From contig CAIMGI010000188.1 in the NCBI GenBank assembly GCA_903840505.1, positions 1 to 47,640 of the forward strand: DNA of 47,640 nt, read 5' to 3'. Below are positions 20,007 through 29,340 of the stretch, in pieces. Position 1 is the stretch's first letter. Each line of letters begins with the position of its first letter. Under the pieces are notes generated by a model. That model was given only the letters and a program-made list of their open reading frames with translations, made no database searches and had not been told where the DNA came from. The stretch comes from an uncultured Bacteroidota bacterium (lineage in GTDB: Bacteria; Bacteroidota; Bacteroidia; UBA4408). The position numbers and the translations under genes are program-made.

Positions 20007-22433
20007 ATGACGCATAAAACACACTCAGTCCTTGTGCTGATTAGCCTACTATTTATGGTGGCTACGAATTCATTTTCAGGAAATGATAAGGACAAAAAGA
20101 AAGCCGGTTCTCGTGACGATTCAGAATTTAATTATGAAGGATTAGAAAAATTGCTGCTTGAAGGTATCAACAAAATGCGTAAGGAAGTATTGGTTGATAC
20201 CTTGGAAATTAATGATATATTGGGTTTAGCAGCCGGTAATCAAGCCGATGCTATGGCAAAAAAAGGTGAAGTAAGTTTATTGCAAGGAAGTAAAAAGTAT
20301 AAAACAACTGCTGAGAGAGTTATTGCTTTCGGAGGAACAAAAAATGCTGAAGAGATTGTAATAGCGGTTCCTGCCTCAAAAGGGAAGGATGATTTTAAAC
20401 CTCAAAAAATTGCCGAAGAAGTTTTCGCCAAGTGGAAAGTTTCTAAAAAGGATAAACCTATTATTACCAATGGGAATTATGTGTATGCAGGAGTATATAC
20501 ACGCATGGATGCCGATAAGAAAAAGATGTATGTCTCTGTGGTTTTTGGAAGCTACAATACATTTAATTTGGGAGCTGATAAACGAAAAGAACTCGATATG
20601 CCTTATACCAAAAAGGTGAAGAAGTTAAAGTCGCCAACAAATGTAGCAAAGGAATGTAAAAATTGCGATCGCTATAAAGATTATGTGAATTTGCAAAAAG
20701 GCTTAACCGTTAGAGACAATAAGGTGTATTTAACTTACGATAATCTTCGTGCTTTTAAAAAACTCATTCATAAACCAAAGGATGGTTTAGCGGTTGACAT
20801 TATTCAAAAGCAACAATATGAAAAACCTGAGTACAATATTTTGGATAATAATTTAGTAAGCAAGGGCATCTTACTTAAAAAGGTTTACTCAGCTGATATA
20901 TATAAAAAGAACTTGGCAAAGCCTACCAAGAAAGGTCGTACGCCTACATCACTGGAGGTTTGCTTGGGAAGTTTACCTAAGAAATTGGAGGAAGGCTATG
21001 AAATGAATTTACTTATTATTCAAGATAATAAAGTGTGCCGTACAATAATGCGCTCATATTTGGAAGCAGGTGACCAAGCTTCAAATACCCCTTTGCAGAT
21101 GTTAATTATGCCCGATAGTACTGTCTACTTAAAACCTCCATTTGTTCCTAAGTCAGAGTCGACAGTACTTAACTTTGTGGTTCCTTTTGAGAAGAATAAA
21201 TACGATTATAAAGCAGAGGATATGCAACCCTTTTTAACAGCCTTGCAAGAACCTGATTTTATTATTGATGGATTGTACATTTATGCTTATTCATCCATTG
21301 AAGGTGATTCTGTTGCCAATGCAAACTTGCAAAAGAAGCGTGCTGAAAGTATTATTTCTGCTTTCAAGAGCATACAATCTTCACCCATTTCAACAAGTGT
21401 AAAAACGAACGACTCTTGGGATTTATTCCGTTTGGAGTTAGAAGGAAGTCAGTGGGACAACCTCACCAAAATGAGTAAGCGTGATGCCATCAAAGAGATA
21501 AATTCGAAAGGATTGGCAAAGGATTTAGAGCAATATTTGGCAAAGGAACGATTTGCACAAATTGTAATGGACATTACTTATGATATAAAAGGTAAGAAGG
21601 AAGAGAAGTTTGCCGTTGTTCAATTTAATAAAGCAGTTAAAAAATCGGATACGCGTCAAGCAATGAAAATACAATATTTCATTTCAAGCAATATTCGAAA
21701 GGGGAAATATTCAATGGATAATAGCTGGGCTAAATTGGAAATTCCAAAGGAGGCAAAGTATTCAGGAATATTAAACAATCAGGTGGTGATGACATATCAG
21801 TTAGCAAATAATAATGTAACAGAAGAAAACTATACAGAGTTAAAAGAGCTTGCAAAACTGGATCCTTCAAACACCATTATTTCTTTTAATAATTTGTTCT
21901 GTTATTTAAAGTTAGATGATTTGGGTGATGCCAAAGAACAAGCAGATATACAAAGACGAATAGATGCTTTATATACTTCTACTATTCCTAAAAAGTATGT
22001 TGATGGATTAAACATTGAGTACCAATTTAAAGTGATGGATGTATTAGACACGATGGAAAATGCTGAAGTTCAAATACAAGCTTGTATTGATAAAATAAAG
22101 TCCTTCTATAATTTTAAAGAAGCATCGTGGCAAAATGCTTTAAAGCTTGCTTATGTTTTTGAACGCTTTAAAGATTATAAGTTTGCAGCATCTTTATTGG
22201 AGCCATATATTGAACAGGCAAAGGTAGACGAACAATTATTGTTTACTTATATTTCGTTGTGTGCACAGGTTCCCGAAAGACTAAAATCGCGGATGTTTGT
22301 GAGTGCAATGCGTAAAGCACAAAAAGCAAATTCGAGTCGTTATTGTGAATTGTTTGGCGACCCTTTTCTTACCTTTCAAGTGCTTGACAATCCTTTTGTA
22401 AAGGAGGATTATAGCAAGTCGAATTGTAAGTAG
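20007..22433 (+). CDS. Secreted protein with N-terminal CAP/SCP-like region and central OmpA-like region
   Basis: Signal peptide; LLLEGINKMRKEVLVDTLEINDILGLAAGNQADAMAKKGEVSLL...GVYTRM..MYVSVVFG is CAP-like; IDGLYIYAYSSIEGDSVANANLQKKRAESIISAFKS is OmpA-C-like; helical C-terminus. Confidence 0.6.
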   Translation: MTHKTHSVLVLISLLFMVATNSFSGNDKDKKKAGSRDDSEFNYEGLEKLLLEGINKMRKEVLVDTLEINDILGLAAGNQADAMAKKGEVSLLQGSKKYKTTAERVIAFGGTKNAEEIVIAVPASKGKDDFKPQKIAEEVFAKWKVSKKDKPIITNGNYVYAGVYTRMDADKKKMYVSVVFGSYNTFNLGADKRKELDMPYTKKVKKLKSPTNVAKECKNCDRYKDYVNLQKGLTVRDNKVYLTYDNLRAFKKLIHKPKDGLAVDIIQKQQYEKPEYNILDNNLVSKGILLKKVYSADIYKKNLAKPTKKGRTPTSLEVCLGSLPKKLEEGYEMNLLIIQDNKVCRTIMRSYLEAGDQASNTPLQMLIMPDSTVYLKPPFVPKSESTVLNFVVPFEKNKYDYKAEDMQPFLTALQEPDFIIDGLYIYAYSSIEGDSVANANLQKKRAESIISAFKSIQSSPISTSVKTNDSWDLFRLELEGSQWDNLTKMSKRDAIKEINSKGLAKDLEQYLAKERFAQIVMDITYDIKGKKEEKFAVVQFNKAVKKSDTRQAMKIQYFISSNIRKGKYSMDNSWAKLEIPKEAKYSGILNNQVVMTYQLANNNVTEENYTELKELAKLDPSNTIISFNNLFCYLKLDDLGDAKEQADIQRRIDALYTSTIPKKYVDGLNIEYQFKVMDVLDTMENAEVQIQACIDKIKSFYNFKEASWQNALKLAYVFERFKDYKFAASLLEPYIEQAKVDEQLLFTYISLCAQVPERLKSRMFVSAMRKAQKANSSRYCELFGDPFLTFQVLDNPFVKEDYSKSNCK

Positions 22434-22443
22434 GATTAATTCT

Positions 22444-22797
22444 ATGAAAGCTTTTAAATTAATTAATATCAATGGCACAGACTCTTCTTTTCAAGAAGGA
22501 ACGATAGAAGAGTTGAAACACATTAAAGTTAATTACTTTGTCGCTCAAACCAGTATTGAAGGTTTTCAATTGTCGGCACACCCTGCACCACGTTATCAAT
22601 TTGTGATTACATTAAAAGGTAGACTAAGGTTTAAAGTTACTAATGGTGATACTTTTATCATTGAACCTGGTATTGTTCTTGTTGCCAAAGACCTTGAAGG
22701 GCAGGGGCACACTTGGGAAATTATGGATGGCAATGAATGGCACAGAATATACATAGTGCCAGATGTTGATGGCGATGATTATTTTAAGCCTTTTTAA
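22444..22797 (+). CDS. Cupin domain protein
   Basis: APRYQFVITLKGRLRFKVTNGDTFIIEPGIVLVAKDLEGQGHTWEIM: small single-domain beta-barrel cupin. Confidence 0.75.
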   Translation: MKAFKLININGTDSSFQEGTIEELKHIKVNYFVAQTSIEGFQLSAHPAPRYQFVITLKGRLRFKVTNGDTFIIEPGIVLVAKDLEGQGHTWEIMDGNEWHRIYIVPDVDGDDYFKPF

Positions 22798-22845
22798 ATG
22801 ATTATTAAATTCTATGATTAGTATTCACTAAGTTTAGGTTTATTA

Positions 22846-23670
22846 TTAGTTAGCCACCACAAACTTTTCCTTGCGAATCGATTTATCGTCAGTAACAACT
22901 ATATAATAAACGCCTGCAGCCAATTTCCCCTTGCTCATTTCACTCAATGAAATGTCGTTCACTGTATTTGATAATTGTTTCTGTTGATTGTAAATTGACA
23001 TTCCTTGTTGATTGTATAAAGCAATATTAACAGTCTTATGCTTAGTAGTGTAAATTGAAATAACACTTTCATCGCTTGCAGGATTCGGGAAAATGCCAAT
23101 ACTTAATTCCAACTTATTTTGCTGCTCAGTTGCAATACCTGCGGGATTATATGTTATTCTTAAACTGTCCATAACAACATTTACCAAAGGCCTATCTTGG
23201 GCATTTACCGCCACATTTTCAATGGCTTGTACTACCGAAAAATTTGAAATTACGATTCCGAAAACGGGATAATTGGCATCAAGATTAAGATTGTTAACGG
23301 TATTTATGAAAAATTGGCTGCCTCCTGTATTAGGTCCGGCATTTGCCATTCCTAATGCTTTTTGTACATTGTGTGCATTGGCATCAAACTCGTCAGGTAT
23401 TGAATACCCGGGGCCTCCATTGCCTATACCTGTTGGATCACCACCTTGAATTACAAATCCTGCAACAACTCTGTGAAAAATAACACCATCGTAAAATTTT
23501 GCAGCTACCAATGTTTTAAAATTACCACTTGTTATTGGTTGCATTGAGTCGTACATCTGGGTAACAAAGTTTCCCATTGTCGTGTAAAAAGTAATCTCTG
23601 TTTGGGCCGCAGCCGGTTTTGCTAAAATCACTAAAATGGCGATTGAACAAAAAAGTACTAATTTTTTCAT
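22846..23670 (-). CDS. Secreted cyclophilin-type peptidyl-prolyl isomerase with T9SS type A sorting domain
   Basis: Signal peptide [83 protein letters not shown] (cyclophilin); C-terminal [17 protein letters not shown]...[20 protein letters not shown] (type A CTD). Confidence 0.93.
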   Translation of the reverse strand: MKKLVLFCSIAILVILAKPAAAQTEITFYTTMGNFVTQMYDSMQPITSGNFKTLVAAKFYDGVIFHRVVAGFVIQGGDPTGIGNGGPGYSIPDEFDANAHNVQKALGMANAGPNTGGSQFFINTVNNLNLDANYPVFGIVISNFSVVQAIENVAVNAQDRPLVNVVMDSLRITYNPAGIATEQQNKLELSIGIFPNPASDESVISIYTTKHKTVNIALYNQQGMSIYNQQKQLSNTVNDISLSEMSKGKLAAGVYYIVVTDDKSIRKEKFVVAN

Positions 23671-23761
23671 GTTGTGATAATTTATAATTACAGTAAATAT
23701 AAGACTTAAAAATTTTAATGCAAATCCCCATGCCAATAGCGAACAGCCAAATTAGATTAAA

Positions 23762-25495
23762 TTAAAAATCCAAATCCAAGCTTTGTCTTAGCTTTTCAAC
23801 ATTCGGATTAATCTCCTGCATACGCTTGTACTTTTCTGTATTCGTATAGGGCTTTCTTTGTGAATCATCCACAGTAGGGAAGTAGGTAACTAAATCAATG
23901 GAATCGTTTTTAAGTTTGCTTCTTAGAAAACTAAGGATGTTAAATCGTTCATCAGTAAGTTCTTTTTGTTGTACCACGTTTTCAATCTTTAATTGGATAA
24001 CATAGTTTTCTTTTAACTCGGGTTTATGCTGCGTAAATGAGGCATAGAAGTTGGGCATCTCTTTTTTATTTATGTTGTTCGCAAATTCGTCCCAAACTTG
24101 CATTAGTTCAATCTCTGAAAAGGGAGTAGTTCCATTTCCCACCGTTTTTATTTCCTGTATAGTAGTATTTGTGTTGTTTTCACTAATGGGTTTATTAAGT
24201 GAACTAGAAATAGAGGTGCTGGATTGAAATTTCTTAACAGGCACTTTTACTTCCTCTACAGGAACATTATTTGGTAACATAGGGGCAGGCTCACTTACGA
24301 CTTCACTTTTTTGTTCTGCTTCGGTATATGTTTTAACGATAGGCTTTTCAATTACCTGTTTGGGTTGGTCATTTTTTTTTTCGGCAACCGATTCCGTTGC
24401 CATTAAACCAAAAGAACTCATTTGTATGAGACTGAGTTCAACCAATAAGCGTTGATTTTTACTTGTTTTGTATTTATAGTCGGCTTCGTTTGATAATTTC
24501 AATAAGTTAATAAGCAAGGCAACAGAACACTTTTGTGATTGTTCGTTGTATTTTTCTTTGATGCTTTTACTTACTTCTAATAATTGAATTGTTACGGTAT
24601 CTTTTGATACCAATAGGTTTCTAAAATGCTCTCCTAAGCCATTAATGAAGTTGTGACCATCAAATCCATTATCAAGTATCTCATTAAATATTAATAATGA
24701 TTGTGAAATATTTTCGGAAATGATTGTATCTGTAATTTTAAAATAATAATCATAATCCAATATGTTCAGATTATCAATAACTGCTTTGTATGTAATATTA
24801 TTTCCTGCAAAACTTACAATTTGATCAAACATTGAAAGTGCATCTCTTAAACCTCCATCTGCTTTCTGGCTAATAATATGCAAGGCATTTTCATCGGCAG
24901 TAATATTTTCTTTCTTTGCTATTTCCAACAAGTGCGAAGTAATATCGTCAACTTGTATTCGGTTAAAATCAAACGATTGACATCTTGATAAAATGGTAGG
25001 AATGATTTTATGCTTTTCAGTTGTTGCTAAAATAAAAATTGCGTGAGCAGGTGGCTCCTCCAATGTTTTTAAGAATGCATTAAAAGCAGCTTGCGAAAGC
25101 ATATGCACCTCATCAATGATATATACTTTGTGTTTTCCTAATTGCGGTGCGAAACGAACTTGGTCAATAAGATTTCTGATATCATCTACCGAATTGTTTG
25201 ATGCAGCATCCAATTCATACACGTTTAATGATTGTCCACTATTAAACGATGTGCAAGAGTCGCAAGCATCACAAGCTTCAGTATTTTCAGTTAAATTAAA
25301 ACAGTTAATTGTTTTTGCTAAAATACGAGCACAAGTAGTTTTTCCTACACCTCTTGGTCCGCAAAAAAGAAAGGCTTGTGCTAAATGTTTGCTTTTTATA
25401 GCATTCTTTAAGGTGCTTGTAATATGCACTTGTCCAACAACCGTATCAAATGTTGCGGGGCGGTATTTACGAGCTGATACTACAAAATTATCCAT
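23762..25495 (-). CDS. dnaX: DNA polymerase III subunit gamma/tau
   Basis: KYRPATFDTVVGQVHITSTLKNAIKSKHLAQAFLFCGPRGVGKTTCARILAKTINC, zinc-binding CDACDSC, YIIDEVHMLSQAAFNAFLKTLEEPPAHAIFILATTE. Confidence 0.97.
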   Translation of the reverse strand: MDNFVVSARKYRPATFDTVVGQVHITSTLKNAIKSKHLAQAFLFCGPRGVGKTTCARILAKTINCFNLTENTEACDACDSCTSFNSGQSLNVYELDAASNNSVDDIRNLIDQVRFAPQLGKHKVYIIDEVHMLSQAAFNAFLKTLEEPPAHAIFILATTEKHKIIPTILSRCQSFDFNRIQVDDITSHLLEIAKKENITADENALHIISQKADGGLRDALSMFDQIVSFAGNNITYKAVIDNLNILDYDYYFKITDTIISENISQSLLIFNEILDNGFDGHNFINGLGEHFRNLLVSKDTVTIQLLEVSKSIKEKYNEQSQKCSVALLINLLKLSNEADYKYKTSKNQRLLVELSLIQMSSFGLMATESVAEKKNDQPKQVIEKPIVKTYTEAEQKSEVVSEPAPMLPNNVPVEEVKVPVKKFQSSTSISSSLNKPISENNTNTTIQEIKTVGNGTTPFSEIELMQVWDEFANNINKKEMPNFYASFTQHKPELKENYVIQLKIENVVQQKELTDERFNILSFLRSKLKNDSIDLVTYFPTVDDSQRKPYTNTEKYKRMQEINPNVEKLRQSLDLDF

Positions 25496-25719
25496 TGTGT
25501 TTTCCTTACTGCAAATATAACAATATACTTTTTGCGGCTATTATCTTGTTTGCTTTTTACCCCATTTATTTGTCGTTTTTATTTTGTTTTATGAAACGGT
25601 TAATAAGTTTTATGTAAAATAATTGTGATTTTTTGAAACCTATTTGTAAAAGGGTTAGTTAAACGTAGTAGTTCTTAAATTTATTGTCTAACCATTTTTA
25701 AAAGAAAGAGAGGTATATT

Positions 25720-28700
25720 ATGAAAAATAAAATTACTTATCACCTGTTGTTTTGGTTAAGTTTAATCATTTCATTTATTCAAACCAAAACGGAAGCGTAT
25801 GCTTCGCACGCCCAAAGTGCAGACTTAACCTATCAATGTATAGGGGGCAATCAATACCAATTATCACTTTCCTTTTACCGCGACTGTGCCGGAGCAAATG
25901 CGCCAAACAGCGTAAACATCAATTTCTCATCCATTTCTTGCAATCAAAATTTTAATGCTACACTTCAACCTATTCCGGGTACGGGACTGGACGTTACACC
26001 AATTTGCCAAAATGTGCAAACACAATGTAATAATGGTAATTACCCAGGTGTTCAGGAGTACATTTATCGTGGTATAGTAACCTTACCTGCTCAGTGTACC
26101 GACTGGGTTTTTAGTTTCACACTTTGTTGCAGGAATGCGGCTATCAATAATATTCAAAACCCCGGAGGGGAGAATATATATGTTGAAGCACGATTGAATA
26201 ACTTAAATTTTAATTGCAACAGTTCACCTACCTTTTCAAATGCACCTATCCCGTTTGTTTGTGTTGGTCAAAACTATTGTTTCAATCACGGTGCAACTGA
26301 TATCGATGGCGATTCATTGGTATATAGTTTGGTTGCACCCGCTACAGGCCCCAATACCACTGTTATCTATACCGCAGGCTATTCTGCTTTACAGCCTGTA
26401 TTATCCAACCCTCCCATTACATTTAATTCCCAAACCGGTGATATTTGTATGACCCCCACTCAATTGGAAGTAGATGTATTATCCGTATTAGTGCAAGAAT
26501 ACAGAAGCGGAGTATTTGTAGGAAGCGTTGTAAGGGACATTCAACTTCGTACCATAGTTTGTACCAATAATAATCCTTATTTGTTGGGAATAAATGGAAA
26601 CGGTCAGTATTCCTTAACAGCTTGTGCCGGTAGTAATATTAATTTTACAATACCAACTTATGATGTAGATGTTCCGCAAAACGTATTTATAAATTGGAAC
26701 AATGGTATTGTAAATGCATCTTTCACCTCTAATGGTGCAAACAGACCAACGGGAACTTTTAATTGGACACCGGGTCAGAACGATATTAGCAATGTTCCTC
26801 ACTGTTTTACAATAACTGTTACAGATGATAATTGCCCTTATAATGGAAGTCAAACTTATTCATTTTGTATTACTGTCAGCGGAGGTTCGGCTACCATTTC
26901 ATCCACCAACATTAATTGTAATGGAGCAGCGAATGGTACTGCAACGGTAGTAGCTGCTGGTGGTCAGCAGTATGCCTATTTGTGGAGTAACGGAGCGGTT
27001 ACACCTTCTATATCCAATTTAACTCCGGGTCTTTATGGTGTTACTGTAACGGTGGATAATAATTGTAGCATACAACTTAGTACAACCATCACAGAGCCTG
27101 CTCCCTTAGTCGTTAGTAATTTGCAAGTGAACAATGTGAGTTGCAATGGTGCGAACGATGGAACAGCGAGTGTTATTATTAGTGGAGGAACGGCACCTTA
27201 CTCTTATAATTGGAACAGCATTCCTCCTCAATATACTCCATTGGCAACAGGATTAGCTCCGGGTAATTATATGTTGATTGCGACTGATGCTAACAATTGT
27301 AATATTTCTCAGAGCATTGTGGTTTCACAACCTCAACCGCTTACTTCAAACTTACTCAACATCGTAAATGTGAGCTGCTATGGAGGAAATAATGGTAGTG
27401 TGAGTGCACTTGTAAATGGTGGTACAGCCCCATACACGTATAGTTGGAACACAAATCCGGTACAAAACACTCAAACAGCAGTAAATTTAACAGCTGGTGT
27501 TTATACACTTACGGTAACGGATAACAATGCTTGCGTAACAACTTCCAATGCTACCATAACACAAGCACCAACCTTAACAGCCACAATTTTGAATCATACC
27601 GATGTAAGTTGTTTTGGGGGTAATAATGGTATGGCTTCCGTTTCTGCTGCAGGCGGAACACCTCCCTACTTTTATTCCTGGAATACAATTCCGGTACAGA
27701 ATACATTCATTGCCACGAACCTGACAACAGGGAATTATACTGTTGCAGTTACAGATAACAATGGCTGTTCTGTTCTTGCAACTGTATTTATCGGTGAGCC
27801 GAATCAACTTACTGCATCAATAAGTGCTGTAGGAAATGTAAGCTGTAATGCAGGAAACAATGGTACTGCAACAGCATCCGGAAGTGGCGGTTCTCCACCG
27901 TATTCGTATCTGTGGAATACTATTCCTGTTCAGAATACACAAGTGGCAACAACAATGCTTGCGGGAAATTATACAGTAACAATAACCGACTCTAAAGGAT
28001 GTTCCTCACACGCTTCGGTTACCATCACAGAGCCACCTGTAATTGTTTCTTATGTTTCTGTTGGCATTACAATCTGTCCCGGTCAATCAGTATACATTAT
28101 TGCAAGTGCAACAGGTGGTGCAGGTAATTTTACCTTTTTATGGAATAACAATTTAGGTGGAGGCGCCTCACATCAAGTTAATCCCAACGCAACTACTACT
28201 TATACGGTAATACCCTATGATGCGAATGGTTGTGCCGGACCTTCGGCTTCTGTAACTGTAACAGTTAATTCAATTGCGAACGTAACCTTAACAGTGTTTG
28301 GTGCAACTACAATTTGCGAAGGAGACTCAACAGTTGTTTCAGCACAAGTTACAAACGGAATTGGTCAGTACCAATATAGTTGGAATCACGGATTAGGGAA
28401 TGGACAAGGTCCTCACAATGTTGGACCAACTTCCAATACCTACTATGTGGTAACCATCACCGATGATTGTGGAAACAGTAGAAAAGACTCTGTATTGATA
28501 AAAGTGAATCCTTTACCTCAAATAGTATTGGTACCACAAACTGTAACAGGATGTGGTGATGTAACATTGGCTTTTAAAAACAATGCGCCTTTTGTTGCAG
28601 GTTCAAAATACTATTGGGATTTTGGTGATAATACTTTTTCAAACGTAGTTTCTCCCGACAAAGAGTATAAACATTCGGGAATGTACAAGGTTCTTTTAAC

Positions 28701-29289
28701 GGTTGTGTCACCTCAAGGCTGTATTAATTCTGCATCTGTGTATTGCGACTTAACAGTTAATCCTCAATCGGTAGCGGCCTTTTTAACGGATAACAATGAG
28801 CCGTCTATTTTGTATCCTACGGTTTCGTTTTACAACACATCGAAAGATGCATCCAATTATCATTGGGATTTTGGTGATGGTGAAACGTCAACAGAAATAA
28901 ATCCTGTTCATACCTATGCTGCAAAAGGATTATACAGAGCGAGTTTGCAAACTAACAATGCATTTGGTTGCAGCGATACGGTATCGAATATAATTGTTGT
29001 TGTTCCTGAATTTACCTACTTTATTCCGAATGCCTTTACTCCGAATGGCGATGGTGAAAATGATATTTTCAATGGTAAAGGTTTGGAGATAAAACAATTT
29101 TCAATGAGCATTTTTAATCGTTGGGGGGAGTTGATATTTGCTACTGAAAATTTGGATGAAGGTTGGGATGGAAGCAGTAAAAAGGATGGTAGTATAGTAG
29201 AGGATGCTGTATATGTGTATCAAATAGAGATAAAGGATTTTAAGAACAGACAACATTCATTTAATGGTGCGGTTGCTTTATTGAAATAA
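25720..29289 (+). CDS. Large secreted adhesin-like protein with SprB repeats, PKD domains and type B (gliding motility-associated) C-terminal domain
   Basis: SHAQSADLTYQCIGGNQYQLSLSFYRDC N-domain; five NVSCNGxNDGTAxVxxxGGTxPYxYxWN repeats; PKD YYWDFGDNTFSNVVSPDKEYKHSGMYKV and YHWDFGDGETSTEINPVHTYAAKG; C-term FIPNAFTPNGDGENDIFNGKG...FNRWGELIFATENLDEGWDGS. Confidence 0.93.
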   Translation: MKNKITYHLLFWLSLIISFIQTKTEAYASHAQSADLTYQCIGGNQYQLSLSFYRDCAGANAPNSVNINFSSISCNQNFNATLQPIPGTGLDVTPICQNVQTQCNNGNYPGVQEYIYRGIVTLPAQCTDWVFSFTLCCRNAAINNIQNPGGENIYVEARLNNLNFNCNSSPTFSNAPIPFVCVGQNYCFNHGATDIDGDSLVYSLVAPATGPNTTVIYTAGYSALQPVLSNPPITFNSQTGDICMTPTQLEVDVLSVLVQEYRSGVFVGSVVRDIQLRTIVCTNNNPYLLGINGNGQYSLTACAGSNINFTIPTYDVDVPQNVFINWNNGIVNASFTSNGANRPTGTFNWTPGQNDISNVPHCFTITVTDDNCPYNGSQTYSFCITVSGGSATISSTNINCNGAANGTATVVAAGGQQYAYLWSNGAVTPSISNLTPGLYGVTVTVDNNCSIQLSTTITEPAPLVVSNLQVNNVSCNGANDGTASVIISGGTAPYSYNWNSIPPQYTPLATGLAPGNYMLIATDANNCNISQSIVVSQPQPLTSNLLNIVNVSCYGGNNGSVSALVNGGTAPYTYSWNTNPVQNTQTAVNLTAGVYTLTVTDNNACVTTSNATITQAPTLTATILNHTDVSCFGGNNGMASVSAAGGTPPYFYSWNTIPVQNTFIATNLTTGNYTVAVTDNNGCSVLATVFIGEPNQLTASISAVGNVSCNAGNNGTATASGSGGSPPYSYLWNTIPVQNTQVATTMLAGNYTVTITDSKGCSSHASVTITEPPVIVSYVSVGITICPGQSVYIIASATGGAGNFTFLWNNNLGGGASHQVNPNATTTYTVIPYDANGCAGPSASVTVTVNSIANVTLTVFGATTICEGDSTVVSAQVTNGIGQYQYSWNHGLGNGQGPHNVGPTSNTYYVVTITDDCGNSRKDSVLIKVNPLPQIVLVPQTVTGCGDVTLAFKNNAPFVAGSKYYWDFGDNTFSNVVSPDKEYKHSGMYKVLLTVVSPQGCINSASVYCDLTVNPQSVAAFLTDNNEPSILYPTVSFYNTSKDASNYHWDFGDGETSTEINPVHTYAAKGLYRASLQTNNAFGCSDTVSNIIVVVPEFTYFIPNAFTPNGDGENDIFNGKGLEIKQFSMSIFNRWGELIFATENLDEGWDGSSKKDGSIVEDAVYVYQIEIKDFKNRQHSFNGAVALLK
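26889..28038 (+). repeat. Five tandem SprB-type protein repeats (~70-80 aa each) within the adhesin CDS
   Basis: Repeated cores NINCNGAANGTATV, NVSCNGANDGTASV, NVSCYGGNNGSVSA, DVSCFGGNNGMASV, NVSCNAGNNGTATA, each followed by a YxWN element and ending TEPxx/SQPQP. Confidence 0.85.
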
Positions 29290-29312
29290 ATTTTTGATTA
29301 GTTGTTGAGTGG

Positions 29313-29338
29313 AAGAGGGGAGCGTTTGCTCCCTTCTT
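29313..29338. terminator. Hairpin terminator between convergent genes
   Basis: AAGAGGGGAGC-GTTT-GCTCCCTTCTT, 11-bp stem with one G:U wobble, located between the + adhesin stop and the - TonB receptor stop. Confidence 0.65.
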
Positions 29339-29340
29339 AT

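Noticed and set aside
25116-25520. 134-aa plus-strand ORF
   Set aside because: Antisense to the conserved AAA+ region of dnaX.
26889-28038. Possible CRISPR or DNA-level tandem repeat array
   Set aside because: Periodicity of ~230 bp follows protein SprB repeats in frame with codon-level divergence; no short identical repeats with unique spacers.
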